A stretch of 64,000 nucleotides of DNA, from positions 295,479-359,478 of the forward strand of contig NZ_VEVQ02000004.1 of the NCBI RefSeq assembly GCF_006491595.2. The letters run 5' to 3'. Shown in pieces: positions 51,505 to 61,500 of this stretch (within the stretch, counting starts at the first letter, position 1; each line of letters begins with the position of its first letter). The position numbers and the translations under genes were made by a program. The stretch comes from Flavobacterium jejuense (GTDB taxonomy: Bacteria > Bacteroidota > Bacteroidia > Flavobacteriales > Flavobacteriaceae). Under the pieces are notes generated by a model. That model worked only from the letters and a program-made list of their open reading frames with translations, did not search any database and was not told where the DNA came from.

Positions 51505-52914
51505 ATGACATTTACAAAAGAATATCTTCAAGAGCTTAATAAAGCAACGGTAACTATTTTAGCAATTTGTGATGCTATAAATTCTGATGCAAAAACCATT
51601 TCAGAGCTAAATGAATTATTACCTCAAAAAGGAGACAATAAGCTTCTTTTAAAAGCAGAAAAGATTTTCGTATCAGATTTTATTTTTGTGTTTAGTAAAG
51701 TGAAAAATCTTTCTGAAAAAGCACAATTTGGATTGGCTTACTATTATGATGCGATTCGGAACCATCATTTTGCAAATGAAAATGAGTTGGAAAACCTAAA
51801 CAAATTGGTGGCAACTAATGCTTTTAAAAGTCATTTCAATAAAATTGTACAAGACAACATTCTTTTCGATTTAGATAAAAGTAAAACCTATTTACTGAAT
51901 TATTTAAAACAAAATAAGCATTCAAAATTTGAAGAAGTAAAACAAGCATTTCATACATTTTTGAATCTAGTTTGTGAGTTTGATGTCCAAAAAAATCAAA
52001 ATACAAACGACATTTTAGGAATTGATTTTACCATACACAATGCTACTGAAGTAGAAGATGATTCTTTAGAAAAAGTGTTGGAAGAATTAAATGGATTAGT
52101 TGGTTTAGAAAATGTCAAAAAAGACGTTGCAGAACTAGTCAATCTTTTAAAAGTCCAAAAGAAAAGAACCATACAAGGTTTAAAAAATATTGAAATCACT
52201 TTACATACTGTATTTTTAGGACCTCCTGGAACTGGAAAAACAACAGTTGCTAGATTATTAGGACGCATTTTCAAACATTTAGAATTCCTTACCAAAGGAC
52301 AAATGATTGAAACCGATAGAGAAGGAATGGTTGCTGGTTACGTAGGACAAACAGCCACAAAAGTAGATGCAATTGTAAACGAAGCAAAAGGGGGTGTTTT
52401 ATTTGTGGACGAAGCCTATGCTTTAAGTCAGAATCTAGGGAATGATTATGGTGGTGAAGCAGTAAATACGCTGCTAAAACGTATGGAAGATTTTAGAGAT
52501 GATTTTGCAGTGGTTGTTGCGGGTTATGATGAACCGATGCAAGTTTTCATCGATTCTAATCCGGGTTTACGTTCTCGTTTTAATCGGTATTTCCATTTCA
52601 ACCATTTTTCTCCTGACGAATTATTTGCCATTTTCGAAATTTATTGTAAAAAATCAGATTTTATAATTACAGAAGAAGCTAAAGAGAAATTAAAGGATAC
52701 TTTCGAATTATTATACGAAAAAAGAGATGATAGTTTTGGTAACGCAAGAGTTATTCGGAATATCTTCGAAAAATGTATCCAAAAACAAGCCAATCGTATT
52801 GTAAAGATTAAAAGAGTAACTAAAAAAGCCTTACGCACTTTAACAGAAGAAGACATTCCTGAACCTATAGAAACCGTAGAACAAGTATTTTATAAAAATA
52901 AGAATAATGAATAA
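51505..52914 (+). CDS. AAA+ ATPase of the CbbX/SpoVK type
   Basis: 469 residues. The N-terminal about 190 residues are helical and not recognised. A CbbX/SpoVK-like AAA+ module follows: EELNGLVGLENVKKDVAEL near 190-210, Walker A GPPGTGKTT near 239-247, pore-loop region GYVGQT, Walker B GVLFVDEAYAL near 298, and the arginine region NPGLRSRFNRYFHF. Such hexamers remodel or pull on a protein partner (CbbX acts on Rubisco; SpoVK's partner is unknown). The likely partners here are the coiled-coil proteins or transporter of the same operon. The gene overlaps the downstream porin start by 8 bp. Confidence 0.88.
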   Translation: MTFTKEYLQELNKATVTILAICDAINSDAKTISELNELLPQKGDNKLLLKAEKIFVSDFIFVFSKVKNLSEKAQFGLAYYYDAIRNHHFANENELENLNKLVATNAFKSHFNKIVQDNILFDLDKSKTYLLNYLKQNKHSKFEEVKQAFHTFLNLVCEFDVQKNQNTNDILGIDFTIHNATEVEDDSLEKVLEELNGLVGLENVKKDVAELVNLLKVQKKRTIQGLKNIEITLHTVFLGPPGTGKTTVARLLGRIFKHLEFLTKGQMIETDREGMVAGYVGQTATKVDAIVNEAKGGVLFVDEAYALSQNLGNDYGGEAVNTLLKRMEDFRDDFAVVVAGYDEPMQVFIDSNPGLRSRFNRYFHFNHFSPDELFAIFEIYCKKSDFIITEEAKEKLKDTFELLYEKRDDSFGNARVIRNIFEKCIQKQANRIVKIKRVTKKALRTLTEEDIPEPIETVEQVFYKNKNNE

Positions 52915-53980
52915 GAATTTTTTAAAAGCCCTATTATTAGTAGTTACAACTAGTGTTTTTTCTCAAGAAGGAACTACAGAAGAAAGTAAAGTAAAAGTCG
53001 ATTTTTCTGGATATTTAGAAACTTTTTACGGGTATGATTTTAATAAACCAACTACTCCAACACGATTAGACTGGATTTACAATCACAGCAGACATAATGA
53101 ATTTAATATTAACATAGGAATGTTGCGATCTACAATCACTTATGAGAATATTTATGCCAATATTGCTATTCAAGCCGGTACTTATGTTGATGATAATTAT
53201 TCGGCTGAAAGTTTAAAATTATTTCACGAAGCATTTATAGGTGTTTATTTAGATTCTGATAAAAAACATGTTGTAGAAGCTGGAATTATGCCTTCATACA
53301 TTGGTTTTGAATCGGCTTCTACTTTTTCAAATTTAACATTGACACGTTCCATAATGGCTGAAAGTTCTCCCTTTTATTTTACAGGTGTGAAATATAATTA
53401 TGTGCCAAACGATAAATGGAGTTTAGCTTTTATTACTACAAATGGTTGGCAACGTATTGAAAAACCAAATAATAAAGCTTTACCAACATTCGGTTCTCAA
53501 GTTGTATATACACCAAATGATAAAATGACATTAAATTGGAGTACGTTTATTGGAGACGAACCAGTTGCTGTAGACGTTTTAAGAACAAGATATTTCAATG
53601 ATTTATATATAGATTATACTTGGAATGACAAATGGAAAACCATTGCTGGTTTTGATATGGGTTACCAAAGAAATCTAGAAGGTGATGATTTTCAAGATTG
53701 GAAAACACTAACTTTAATTACTCAGTATGCTGTTTCAAATAAATGGAATTTAGCAGCAAGAGCAGAATATTTTGAAGATCAAGAGAATGTTATCGTTGGT
53801 GTAGGAGCTCCATTTGAAGTTTTTGGAGCATCATTTAATGTAGATTTTATTCCAAACTCTAAGTTAAAATTAAGAACAGAAGCGAAATGGTTTGATTCGA
53901 AAGAACCTATTTTTAATAAAGAAACAGGAACAACTACTTCCAATTTCTTTGTGGCTACATCATTAGCCTTTGAGTTTTAA
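52907..53980 (+). CDS. Outer-membrane beta-barrel porin (putative OmpL/beta-barrel porin-2 type)
   Basis: 357 residues. A signal peptide (LLLVVTTSVFSQ) is followed by a porin-like barrel of alternating strands (VDFSGYLETFYGYDFNKP, then INIGMLRSTITYENIYANIA, ending VATSLAFEF with a terminal aromatic). It resembles the OmpL-like beta-barrel porin-2 family common in Bacteroidota. Its start overlaps the AAA+ gene, so the operon spans from cytosol to outer membrane, and it may deliver the ligand of the ABC system to the wall-bound binding protein. The terminator follows after 20 bp. Confidence 0.8.
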   Translation: MNKNFLKALLLVVTTSVFSQEGTTEESKVKVDFSGYLETFYGYDFNKPTTPTRLDWIYNHSRHNEFNINIGMLRSTITYENIYANIAIQAGTYVDDNYSAESLKLFHEAFIGVYLDSDKKHVVEAGIMPSYIGFESASTFSNLTLTRSIMAESSPFYFTGVKYNYVPNDKWSLAFITTNGWQRIEKPNNKALPTFGSQVVYTPNDKMTLNWSTFIGDEPVAVDVLRTRYFNDLYIDYTWNDKWKTIAGFDMGYQRNLEGDDFQDWKTLTLITQYAVSNKWNLAARAEYFEDQENVIVGVGAPFEVFGASFNVDFIPNSKLKLRTEAKWFDSKEPIFNKETGTTTSNFFVATSLAFEF

Positions 53981-54001
53981 CAAATCTTTATCATATCATA
54001 T

Positions 54002-54030
54002 AAGAGTCAAAGAAATTTGGCTCTTTTTTA
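54002..54030 (+). terminator. Terminator at the end of the ABC/AAA+/porin operon
   Basis: AAGAGTCAAA / TTTGGCTCTT with one G-U pair, a short loop and a T run. Confidence 0.8.
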
Positions 54031-54043
54031 TTTTTTATATTTG
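54017..54043 (+). promoter_or_regulatory. Promoter of the S9 peptidase gene
   Basis: TTG (54017-54019), 16 bp, TATATTTG (54036-54043), 20 bp before the ATG. The -33 element lies inside the terminator of the previous gene. Confidence 0.55.
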
Positions 54044-54063
54044 TTTGAACCAAAAATATTATC

Positions 54064-56409
54064 ATGCAAAAATTCTTTTTCGCGCTATTTATTTTATTAG
54101 GAATTTCAGTTAATTCACAAAACCTTCAATTGGAACAAATAATGAAGGGAGATGACTTCATTGGAAACCAACCCGACAATCATCGTTGGTCCATTGATGG
54201 AAGTACAATTTACTTCGATTGGAATCCTAAAAATGAAGTAGGGAATAGTACTTATTATTGGAAAACAGGAATGAAAGAGCCTGCAAAATTGAAAGAGGAT
54301 GCTTTTGATTATTCCGATGTTAATCTTTCTTCTCAACAAGAGTATGAAGTTGTTTTTTATGCTAAAAGAGGCAATTTATATAGCTATAATAGAAAGACAA
54401 GAAAAACAAAAAAAGTATTTTTTTCAAATGAACGAATTTATGCTGTTGAAAGAAGTGTTAATCCAGACGTTGTTTTTTTTCAAATGAATCGAAATGTATA
54501 TCAATTAGATATAAAAGATTTTTCGGTTATCCAAATGACTAATTTTAGAAAAGGTTCAAATTCGGGTAAAAAAGAAAAAACTCAAAGTTATTTAGAAAAG
54601 CAACAAGAAGAGTTATTTCAATATATAAGAGATACTAAAGCAAAAAATGAATGGTATGCTGAAAAATATAAAAAAAACACTTCTGATTTTCCAAAGTCTA
54701 TTTTTTATGGAGATGACTCTTTAGAGCAATTACAACCCTCACTAGACGGAAAATTTGTAACTTTTCGATTGTCTGATTATACTTCTTCAACTGGGACAAG
54801 TGTTGAACATTTTATAACGGAAAATGGATTTACTAAAAGTGAATCGGCTCGTTCAAAAGTATCTGTAAATAATTTGAGTAAACACAAAATGGGAATTTAT
54901 AATATCGAGAAAGATTCGGTGTATTATGTTTCGTTTTCCAATTTGTCTGGTATTAAAGACTTTCCTATTTATTATCAAGAATATGATGACTTAAGAGATA
55001 AAGAAAAAACAGAAAAGGCTATTGTAATGATTGCTCCTATATATAATAAAAAGGGAACAAAAGCTGTTTTTGAAGCAAGAAGTCAGGACAATAAAGACCG
55101 TTGGATTATGCAATTAGACTTGAATTCAGGTAAAATTATCGAATTAGATCATCAACATGATGAAGCTTGGATTGGTGGTCCAGGAATACCAAATTATTCT
55201 TTTGGAGGAGGAACTTTAGGCTTTTTAAAGGATAATGAAACGATTTATTTTCAATCGGAAATTTCAGGTTACTCACATTTATATACCTTGAATTTGAATA
55301 CGAAAAAGAAAACTCAATTGACCTCTGGAAATTGGGAAGTAAGAGAAGCGTCACTTTCACTTGACGGGAAATCTTTTTATTTGAGTACCAATACCAATCA
55401 TCCTGGGAATAGAGAGTTTCATAAATTAGACATTGCTACCCAAAAGATGACAGTTATTTTAAATGCTGACGGTGCTTATGAGGTAGTTTTGTCTCCTGAT
55501 GAAAAGAAATTGGCCGTTCGTTATTCTTATAAAAATAAACCTTGGGAATTATATGTTACAGACAACAAACCAAATTCTACTTTACAACAAATAACACATT
55601 CTACAACAAAAGAATTTGAAGCATACCAATGGAAAGACCCTGAAGTAATTACGTTTAAAGCTGAAGATGGAGCGAATGTGTACGCTCGTTTGTATCAACC
55701 AAAAGAAGCAAATAAAAATAAGGCTGCAGTAATTTTTGTACATGGAGCAGGTTATTTACAAAATGCGCATAATTTTTGGAGTTCTTATCATCGCGAATTT
55801 ATGTTTCATAATTTGTTATCCGATTTAGGATATACTGTTTTAGATATTGATTATAGAGGAAGTGATGGTTATGGAAGAAATGTACGAACAGGCATTTACA
55901 GACATATGGGTGGTTTAGATTTATCAGATCAATTAGACGGAAAGAAGTATTTGGTTGAAAACTTAGGAATTGATGATGGTCGCGTGGGAATTTATGGTGG
56001 TTCCTATGGTGGTTTTATTACTTTAATGGCTTTATTGACCAAACCAAACGAATTCAAATCTGGAGCAGCATTGCGATCCGTGACCGATTGGGCACATTAC
56101 AATCAAGGTTATACAGCGAATATTTTAAATTTTCCAGAAACGGATTCAATAGCTTACAGAAGAAGTTCTCCCATATATTTTGCAGAAAACTTACAAGACA
56201 GATTAATAATGCTTCACGGAATGGTGGATGATAATGTACAATTTCAAGATGTGGTTCGTTTGTCGCAACGATTTATAGAATTAGGCAAAAAGGATTGGGA
56301 TTTAGCAGTTTTTCCAGTGGAAGAGCATGGTTTTAAAGAAACCTATTCTTGGATTGAAGAATATAGTAGAATACTAAAGTTGTTTAATGAAACGTTGTTA
56401 GATAAGTAA
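54064..56409 (+). CDS. Exported S9 family prolyl oligopeptidase/dipeptidyl peptidase-like enzyme
   Basis: 781 residues with a signal peptide (LFILLGISVNSQ). Residues about 30-520 form a beta-propeller; the C-terminal alpha/beta-hydrolase holds S647 (GGSYGG), D722 (MVDDNV) and H755 (EEHGF), the expected order and spacing of an S9 triad. An RGSDGYG motif precedes the nucleophile. It cleaves short peptides in the periplasm or outside the cell, with specificity (DPP-IV-like or acylaminoacyl-peptidase-like) not decidable. It has a good promoter and is probably monocistronic. Confidence 0.93.
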   Translation: MQKFFFALFILLGISVNSQNLQLEQIMKGDDFIGNQPDNHRWSIDGSTIYFDWNPKNEVGNSTYYWKTGMKEPAKLKEDAFDYSDVNLSSQQEYEVVFYAKRGNLYSYNRKTRKTKKVFFSNERIYAVERSVNPDVVFFQMNRNVYQLDIKDFSVIQMTNFRKGSNSGKKEKTQSYLEKQQEELFQYIRDTKAKNEWYAEKYKKNTSDFPKSIFYGDDSLEQLQPSLDGKFVTFRLSDYTSSTGTSVEHFITENGFTKSESARSKVSVNNLSKHKMGIYNIEKDSVYYVSFSNLSGIKDFPIYYQEYDDLRDKEKTEKAIVMIAPIYNKKGTKAVFEARSQDNKDRWIMQLDLNSGKIIELDHQHDEAWIGGPGIPNYSFGGGTLGFLKDNETIYFQSEISGYSHLYTLNLNTKKKTQLTSGNWEVREASLSLDGKSFYLSTNTNHPGNREFHKLDIATQKMTVILNADGAYEVVLSPDEKKLAVRYSYKNKPWELYVTDNKPNSTLQQITHSTTKEFEAYQWKDPEVITFKAEDGANVYARLYQPKEANKNKAAVIFVHGAGYLQNAHNFWSSYHREFMFHNLLSDLGYTVLDIDYRGSDGYGRNVRTGIYRHMGGLDLSDQLDGKKYLVENLGIDDGRVGIYGGSYGGFITLMALLTKPNEFKSGAALRSVTDWAHYNQGYTANILNFPETDSIAYRRSSPIYFAENLQDRLIMLHGMVDDNVQFQDVVRLSQRFIELGKKDWDLAVFPVEEHGFKETYSWIEEYSRILKLFNETLLDK

Positions 56410-56480
56410 AGGAAACTAAATTTTGGCTTTCTTTTTGTTAGTAGATAGTTGTTGTATCTTTATAATCAAAACAAAACATA

Positions 56481-56990
56481 ATGATTTATAAAATCTATAT
56501 ATTCTTTTTTAGTTTGTCCATGCTTTCATGTAATTGTACGAAGGAAGTGTCTAATAATGAAAATGAAATAAAATCTAATAAGTCTTCTCAAAAAGATTTT
56601 TTAGTAGTAGAAGAAGTCTATTATCAAAAATGGGTTGCAGGAATAAAAGGAGGAGGAAGTGGTATTAATTTTCACGTCATATTAAAAAAACCTTTAAAAA
56701 ATGGGGTAATTTTAGAAAAAGTGCAGTTTGAGTCTTATGAGGGGCAGCTTATAAAACAATCTGAAACAGAATATGTTGCAAACATAAAGACAAATTTGAA
56801 CGACTTGGTATTGGACGAAGATCCTAAAAAAGAATATGGAAATAAAGCACCTTTAATAAATTTAAAACCAAAGGAAGCTAATTTGTTTTACCAAGTAAGT
56901 GGAAAAGTGGCTATCAAAAATTTAGAAAACGTACAAGAAAAACAAATGATGGCTTATCCTTCAATGAAGCTACAGAACAATAAAGAATAA
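56481..56990 (+). CDS. Hypothetical lipoprotein
   Basis: 169 residues. A lipoprotein signal ends at Cys17 (SMLSC), followed by N-C-T-K-E. The body contains WVAGIKGGGSGINFHVILKK, which resembles the beginning of a small beta-sandwich family common in Flavobacteriaceae, but I cannot name it. Envelope location is likely. It follows the S9 peptidase by 71 bp and precedes the flippase, without operon evidence. Confidence 0.7.
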   Translation: MIYKIYIFFFSLSMLSCNCTKEVSNNENEIKSNKSSQKDFLVVEEVYYQKWVAGIKGGGSGINFHVILKKPLKNGVILEKVQFESYEGQLIKQSETEYVANIKTNLNDLVLDEDPKKEYGNKAPLINLKPKEANLFYQVSGKVAIKNLENVQEKQMMAYPSMKLQNNKE

Positions 56991-57003
56991 GAAAAGAATT
57001 AAG

Positions 57004-57011
57004 TACTTTTG
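57004..57011 (+). promoter_or_regulatory. -7 box (TACTTTTG) before the flippase gene
   Basis: TACTTTTG fits TAnnTTTG, 22 bp before the TTG start at 57034. No TTG at -33 is seen. Confidence 0.45.
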
Positions 57012-57033
57012 CTTCAATAAAAAAACCAAAACT

Positions 57034-58503
57034 TTGAGTATATATAAAAGTCTTTTTAAACAAACAGCAATCTATGGCTTAGCAACAGTTTTGCCTAGAA
57101 TGTTTAGTTTTATTTTAGTGCCTTTATATACAGATCCAAAGGTTTTAAATGTAGAAGAATATGGGGAAGTTTCCATTATTTTTTCATGGTTAGTTTTCTT
57201 CAATGTTATTCTTTCTTATGGAATGGAAACCAGTTTTTTTCGATTCTTTTCGAAAGAAGACAATAAAAATGTAGTCAGCACATCAACAATCTCTCTTTTT
57301 TGGTCGTCAATTGCGTTTTTAATTATTGCTCTTTTGGGTAGAAATTATTTAGCCAAAGCCAGTAATATTGACGTAGAATATATAGTTTATACCATTTGGG
57401 TTTTAGTTTTAGATGCTTTAGTAATCATTCCTTTTTCAAAATTAAGAGCAGAAAAAAGACCAATTTTTTATGCTTTAATAAAAGTAGGAAATGTTGCTCT
57501 AAATTTATTTTTAAATTTATTTTTCTTGCTTTGGTTACCAAAAATAGTGGCCAATTCACCTGATAGTTTTATAAGCACTATTTATTTCGAAAACTTTCAA
57601 ATAGGTTACATTTTCGTGGCCAATATCATTGCAAGTTTAGCCACTTTTGCAATTCTTTCTCCAAGTTATTTTAAAATGAATTGGTATTTTGATAAAGTAC
57701 TTTGGAAGAAAATGATGCAATATAGTTTGCCTGTAATGTTTGCAGGAATCGCTTTTGCTATTAATGAAACTTTCGACAGAATTCTATTAGATTATATTTT
57801 GCCAGAAGGCATTGCCAAAACAGAGATTGGAGCCTATTCTGCATGTTATAAGTTAGCATTATTTATGACACTTTTTGCAACAGCTTTTCGTTTAGGCATT
57901 GAACCTTTCTTTTTTAGTCATTCTTCAAATGAAAATGCCAGTAAAACTTATGCTCAAATCACCAAATATTTTGTCATTTTTGGTTCAATAATTTTATTAG
58001 TTGTAGTTGTTTTTGCTGATGTTTTAAAGATGTTAATCATTCGTGATGCTTCTTATTGGGAAGCCATGAAAGTCGTTCCATTAATTATTTTGGCTAATTT
58101 CTTTTTGGGAATTTATAATAATTTATCCGTTTGGTACAAACTTACAGACAAAACCAAAATGGGAATGTACATTTCAATAGTTGGAGCAATAATAACTTTA
58201 GCTTTAAACTTCTTATTAATTCCAATTTGGAGTTATATGGGAAGTGCCATTGCAACCATATCTGCATATGGAAGTATGATGATGATTTCTTATTATCTAG
58301 GAAATAAACATTACCCAATTCCTTATGATATCAAGAAAATTATAGGCTATTTAGGATTAGCCATTCTTTTATCTGGACTTTCTTTTTACATTGAAATATT
58401 TAGAGAAACCTATATTTTTGGCATTTTAGCCATACTCTTTTTCGGCTATTTTATTTATAGAAACGAAAAGGAAATTTTATTGAGAATAATCAAGAGAAAA
58501 TAG
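57034..58503 (+). CDS. Polysaccharide biosynthesis flippase (Wzx/MOP superfamily)
   Basis: 489 residues with about fourteen hydrophobic segments. The start is TTG at 57034, giving SIYKSLFKQTAIYGLATVLP, a typical Wzx opening. RMFSFILVPLYTD and the later NETFDRILLDYILP loop are also typical. These inner-membrane proteins flip lipid-linked oligosaccharides from the cytosolic to the periplasmic face. No glycosyltransferases are nearby, so its glycan is unknown. Confidence 0.88.
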   Translation: MSIYKSLFKQTAIYGLATVLPRMFSFILVPLYTDPKVLNVEEYGEVSIIFSWLVFFNVILSYGMETSFFRFFSKEDNKNVVSTSTISLFWSSIAFLIIALLGRNYLAKASNIDVEYIVYTIWVLVLDALVIIPFSKLRAEKRPIFYALIKVGNVALNLFLNLFFLLWLPKIVANSPDSFISTIYFENFQIGYIFVANIIASLATFAILSPSYFKMNWYFDKVLWKKMMQYSLPVMFAGIAFAINETFDRILLDYILPEGIAKTEIGAYSACYKLALFMTLFATAFRLGIEPFFFSHSSNENASKTYAQITKYFVIFGSIILLVVVVFADVLKMLIIRDASYWEAMKVVPLIILANFFLGIYNNLSVWYKLTDKTKMGMYISIVGAIITLALNFLLIPIWSYMGSAIATISAYGSMMMISYYLGNKHYPIPYDIKKIIGYLGLAILLSGLSFYIEIFRETYIFGILAILFFGYFIYRNEKEILLRIIKRK

Positions 58504-58544
58504 AAAACCTCATTTATATAAACGAGGTTTAAAATTGTTCGTTT

Positions 58545-61500
58545 CTATTTTTTCAAGACATCTTTTATTCCAATTAATCCATCAGAGAATTCAGATAACA
58601 ACGCAATTACTTGTGCCATTCTATCATCACCACCAACACCTTTTAAAAGTTTATTTTTCATAAAAGTAGTTTTGATTTCCTCCCAACGTTTTTGTTCGTC
58701 TTCGGTTTGAATTTGCATCAGTTCTTTTAGCTTTAACAAATTAGCTTCTGCACCATTAGTCAAAGTTTGAGATTCATTCTCGTAATGATTTAAAACAATA
58801 TTTTCAACCTCTTTCTCTGTTAAAATAGGCTGAATTTTTGCCACTAATTTATTCATGTCACGATAAGAACCTTGTAATTTAAAGTTGGGTTCATTTCGGT
58901 AATCATCTGACATAGCTGCCGCTTTTATATAAAGTGCATTGGCTTTTAAAACCGTATCTCTCACTTGCATAATTTTCAATAGTACTTGTTTAAAATCTTC
59001 AATTTCTTGAGAAGAGAAGTTGCCTTCTAAATCATAATTGGTATCATTTTGTTGAATAGCATCATATAATTTATATAAATTTTGGTATGATGGTTGCGTC
59101 AATCGAACCATATATTCATTAGACATTAATGCATTTTCAATTAAACTCAATTCAAATAAATCACTTCTAGAACCTGAAATATCTCCTAAATTGTAGGTAT
59201 CAGCTCTGTTGGCTAACATATCTGGAATCTGGAATTTATCACCACTTTCCGTGTATGGATTTCCAGCCATAACCAAACAAAAACGTTTTGAACGTAAGTC
59301 ATAAGTTTTTGCTTCACCATTATAAATTCCTTCAATTTTTCTTTGGCCATCTGCTAAAGAGATGAATTTTTGTAAAAACTCAGGATTACAATGTTGGATG
59401 TCATCTAAATATAACATCACATTATCACCCATTTCAAAAGCTAGGTTTAATTTTTCTAACTCTTGTCTTGCACCAGCATTTTTAGCTTCACTTGGATCAG
59501 TTGATGTAATTTCATGACCAATAGAAGGACCATTAATTTTCATGAAAACCAATCCCATTCGGTCAGCTAAATATTCCATTAATGTTGTTTTTCCATAACC
59601 TGGTGGTGAAACTAACAATAGCATTCCCATTCTGTCGGTTCTTTTATTTTCACCTAAAGCACCTAATTGTTTGGCTAAATTGGCTCCAATTAAGGGAAAA
59701 TATACATCATTAATTAATTTATTTCGTACAAATGAAGTTAACACTTGACTTGTAAATGTGTGTAATTTTACTTCTTTCTTTTTTTGTTCTACCCAATGTT
59801 TTTTAAGTTGCTGTAATTCTAAGAAAGCAGGTTTTAGTTTAGAATGAAAATAATCCAATCGAGCCGAAAATTCGTAGTAATCTAAAGTATAAGTAAGGTT
59901 ACTTTCTATAGATTTCAAGCCTGTTATTTCAACAGCTGAATTTACATTTACAATTTGTTTATTGTGGTAATTCTGCGTCAATATAAAAGCAGCTACTTCT
60001 TCCACAAAACTTTGAGATAGTGTTATGTTTTCATCGATTAAAAACGTTTTTAAAGCATTTTCAACAATGTCATAACAAGCAGAAGGATAGTTATATAAAT
60101 CTTTAATTTGATTGCTAAAAACAACATCTTTTCCTTTTTCTTTCAAACCTTTAAAAAAGCGTTCGTAAGCATCTGCAGCAATTTTTGAAATTGAAAATGC
60201 TTTACGGTTTTCTTTTTTCAAATAAACAGCAGCTCTGTATGCAGAAACATAATCAAAACCATCAAAGGAGCTATTAAACTCTTCAATTTTTTGAGACAAT
60301 CGTTTGTTTAAATACTTGAATTGCTCAGAACTTGAGAAAGTTTCTTTCAACAAACTTACAGCATCAAACTGTTTTTCGTAGAATTCTTTGTCTTCTTCAT
60401 TTAAGAAAAACCAAAATAATTGTGCTAAAGCTCTTTCAGAAGGAGTGTATTTTAAAACACCTAATTCGTTATTAATTTGTTGCAAATTTTGTAAAATCAA
60501 CAACGCATCAACGTCATGAACACCTTTTACCAAACCTTCCCCAAAATGACTGGCCATGAACTCTTGGACTAATTTTTCATTTACCGACTCAGGAACGATG
60601 TTTTCTTGTTGCAAGAAAATTTCCCAAGCCATATATTCAAAGCGTTTTACTTTTTGATTTTCTGAAATAAATTCTTGATTCCAAACTTCTTTGTATTTAG
60701 CAATTTCTTCAAATTCAACGGGTTGGTAAAAATTAGTTCCTGTTAAGTGATAGAAATATTCTTGGTTTTTTAAAACCAATGTTAAATCTAATTTTTGCTT
60801 GTTTACAGCAAATTTATGATCACCAAAGGTAATTATAGCATCACCATCCTCATAAATTTCGTTTTTATCTTTTAGTTTTCTTACTGATTCTTGTTGGGCT
60901 GTTTTTAATAACGTATTTACTTCTTCCGTTTTATTGGTGTCGTTTAAATCTTTTAATTGATTGGCAATATCTCGTACCTTTTCAATCATTAAATCAGAAG
61001 CAAAATAACCGTTGATTTCGGTTTCCGTTTCAAAAGAAGCAGCTTTGTTTTTAACACCTTTTAAAATACGTTCAGCCGACTGAAACAATAGGGTAGTTCG
61101 TTTGTTTCTTGTTTCGGTTAATTGAACGCTTTTGTTTTGAAAATGACCGTAAACTTCTTCTCTTTTTTCACCGATTTGTTGAATGAAATCATCAAAATCA
61201 ACAAACTTAGCTTCCATTTCTTCTAATTGAATGGATAATTTATTTAGATAATCATCACATTTTTCAGAAGTATTGGCTAATTCTAAAAAATTAATAACAG
61301 CTTGGTCGAAAAGCGTAATTTGTGCTTTAAAATCAGCAGAAAGTTCCTTTCCAGAAATTTGTCTTTTCTTGTTATTTAACTCAATTCGTTGTTGATTGAT
61401 TTGAGCAAAAATCAAAGAAATGTTTTCAATAATTTGAGTCGAATGTGAAGTGTCTTCTATCTTTAGATTATTGACTATGTCTACCAATAATTCTAATTGT

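Noticed and set aside
58504..58530. Terminator between the flippase and the giant ATPase genes (AAACCTC / GAGGTTT)
   Set aside because: The stem is only 7 bp with a large loop and no T run, so it is too weak to list.
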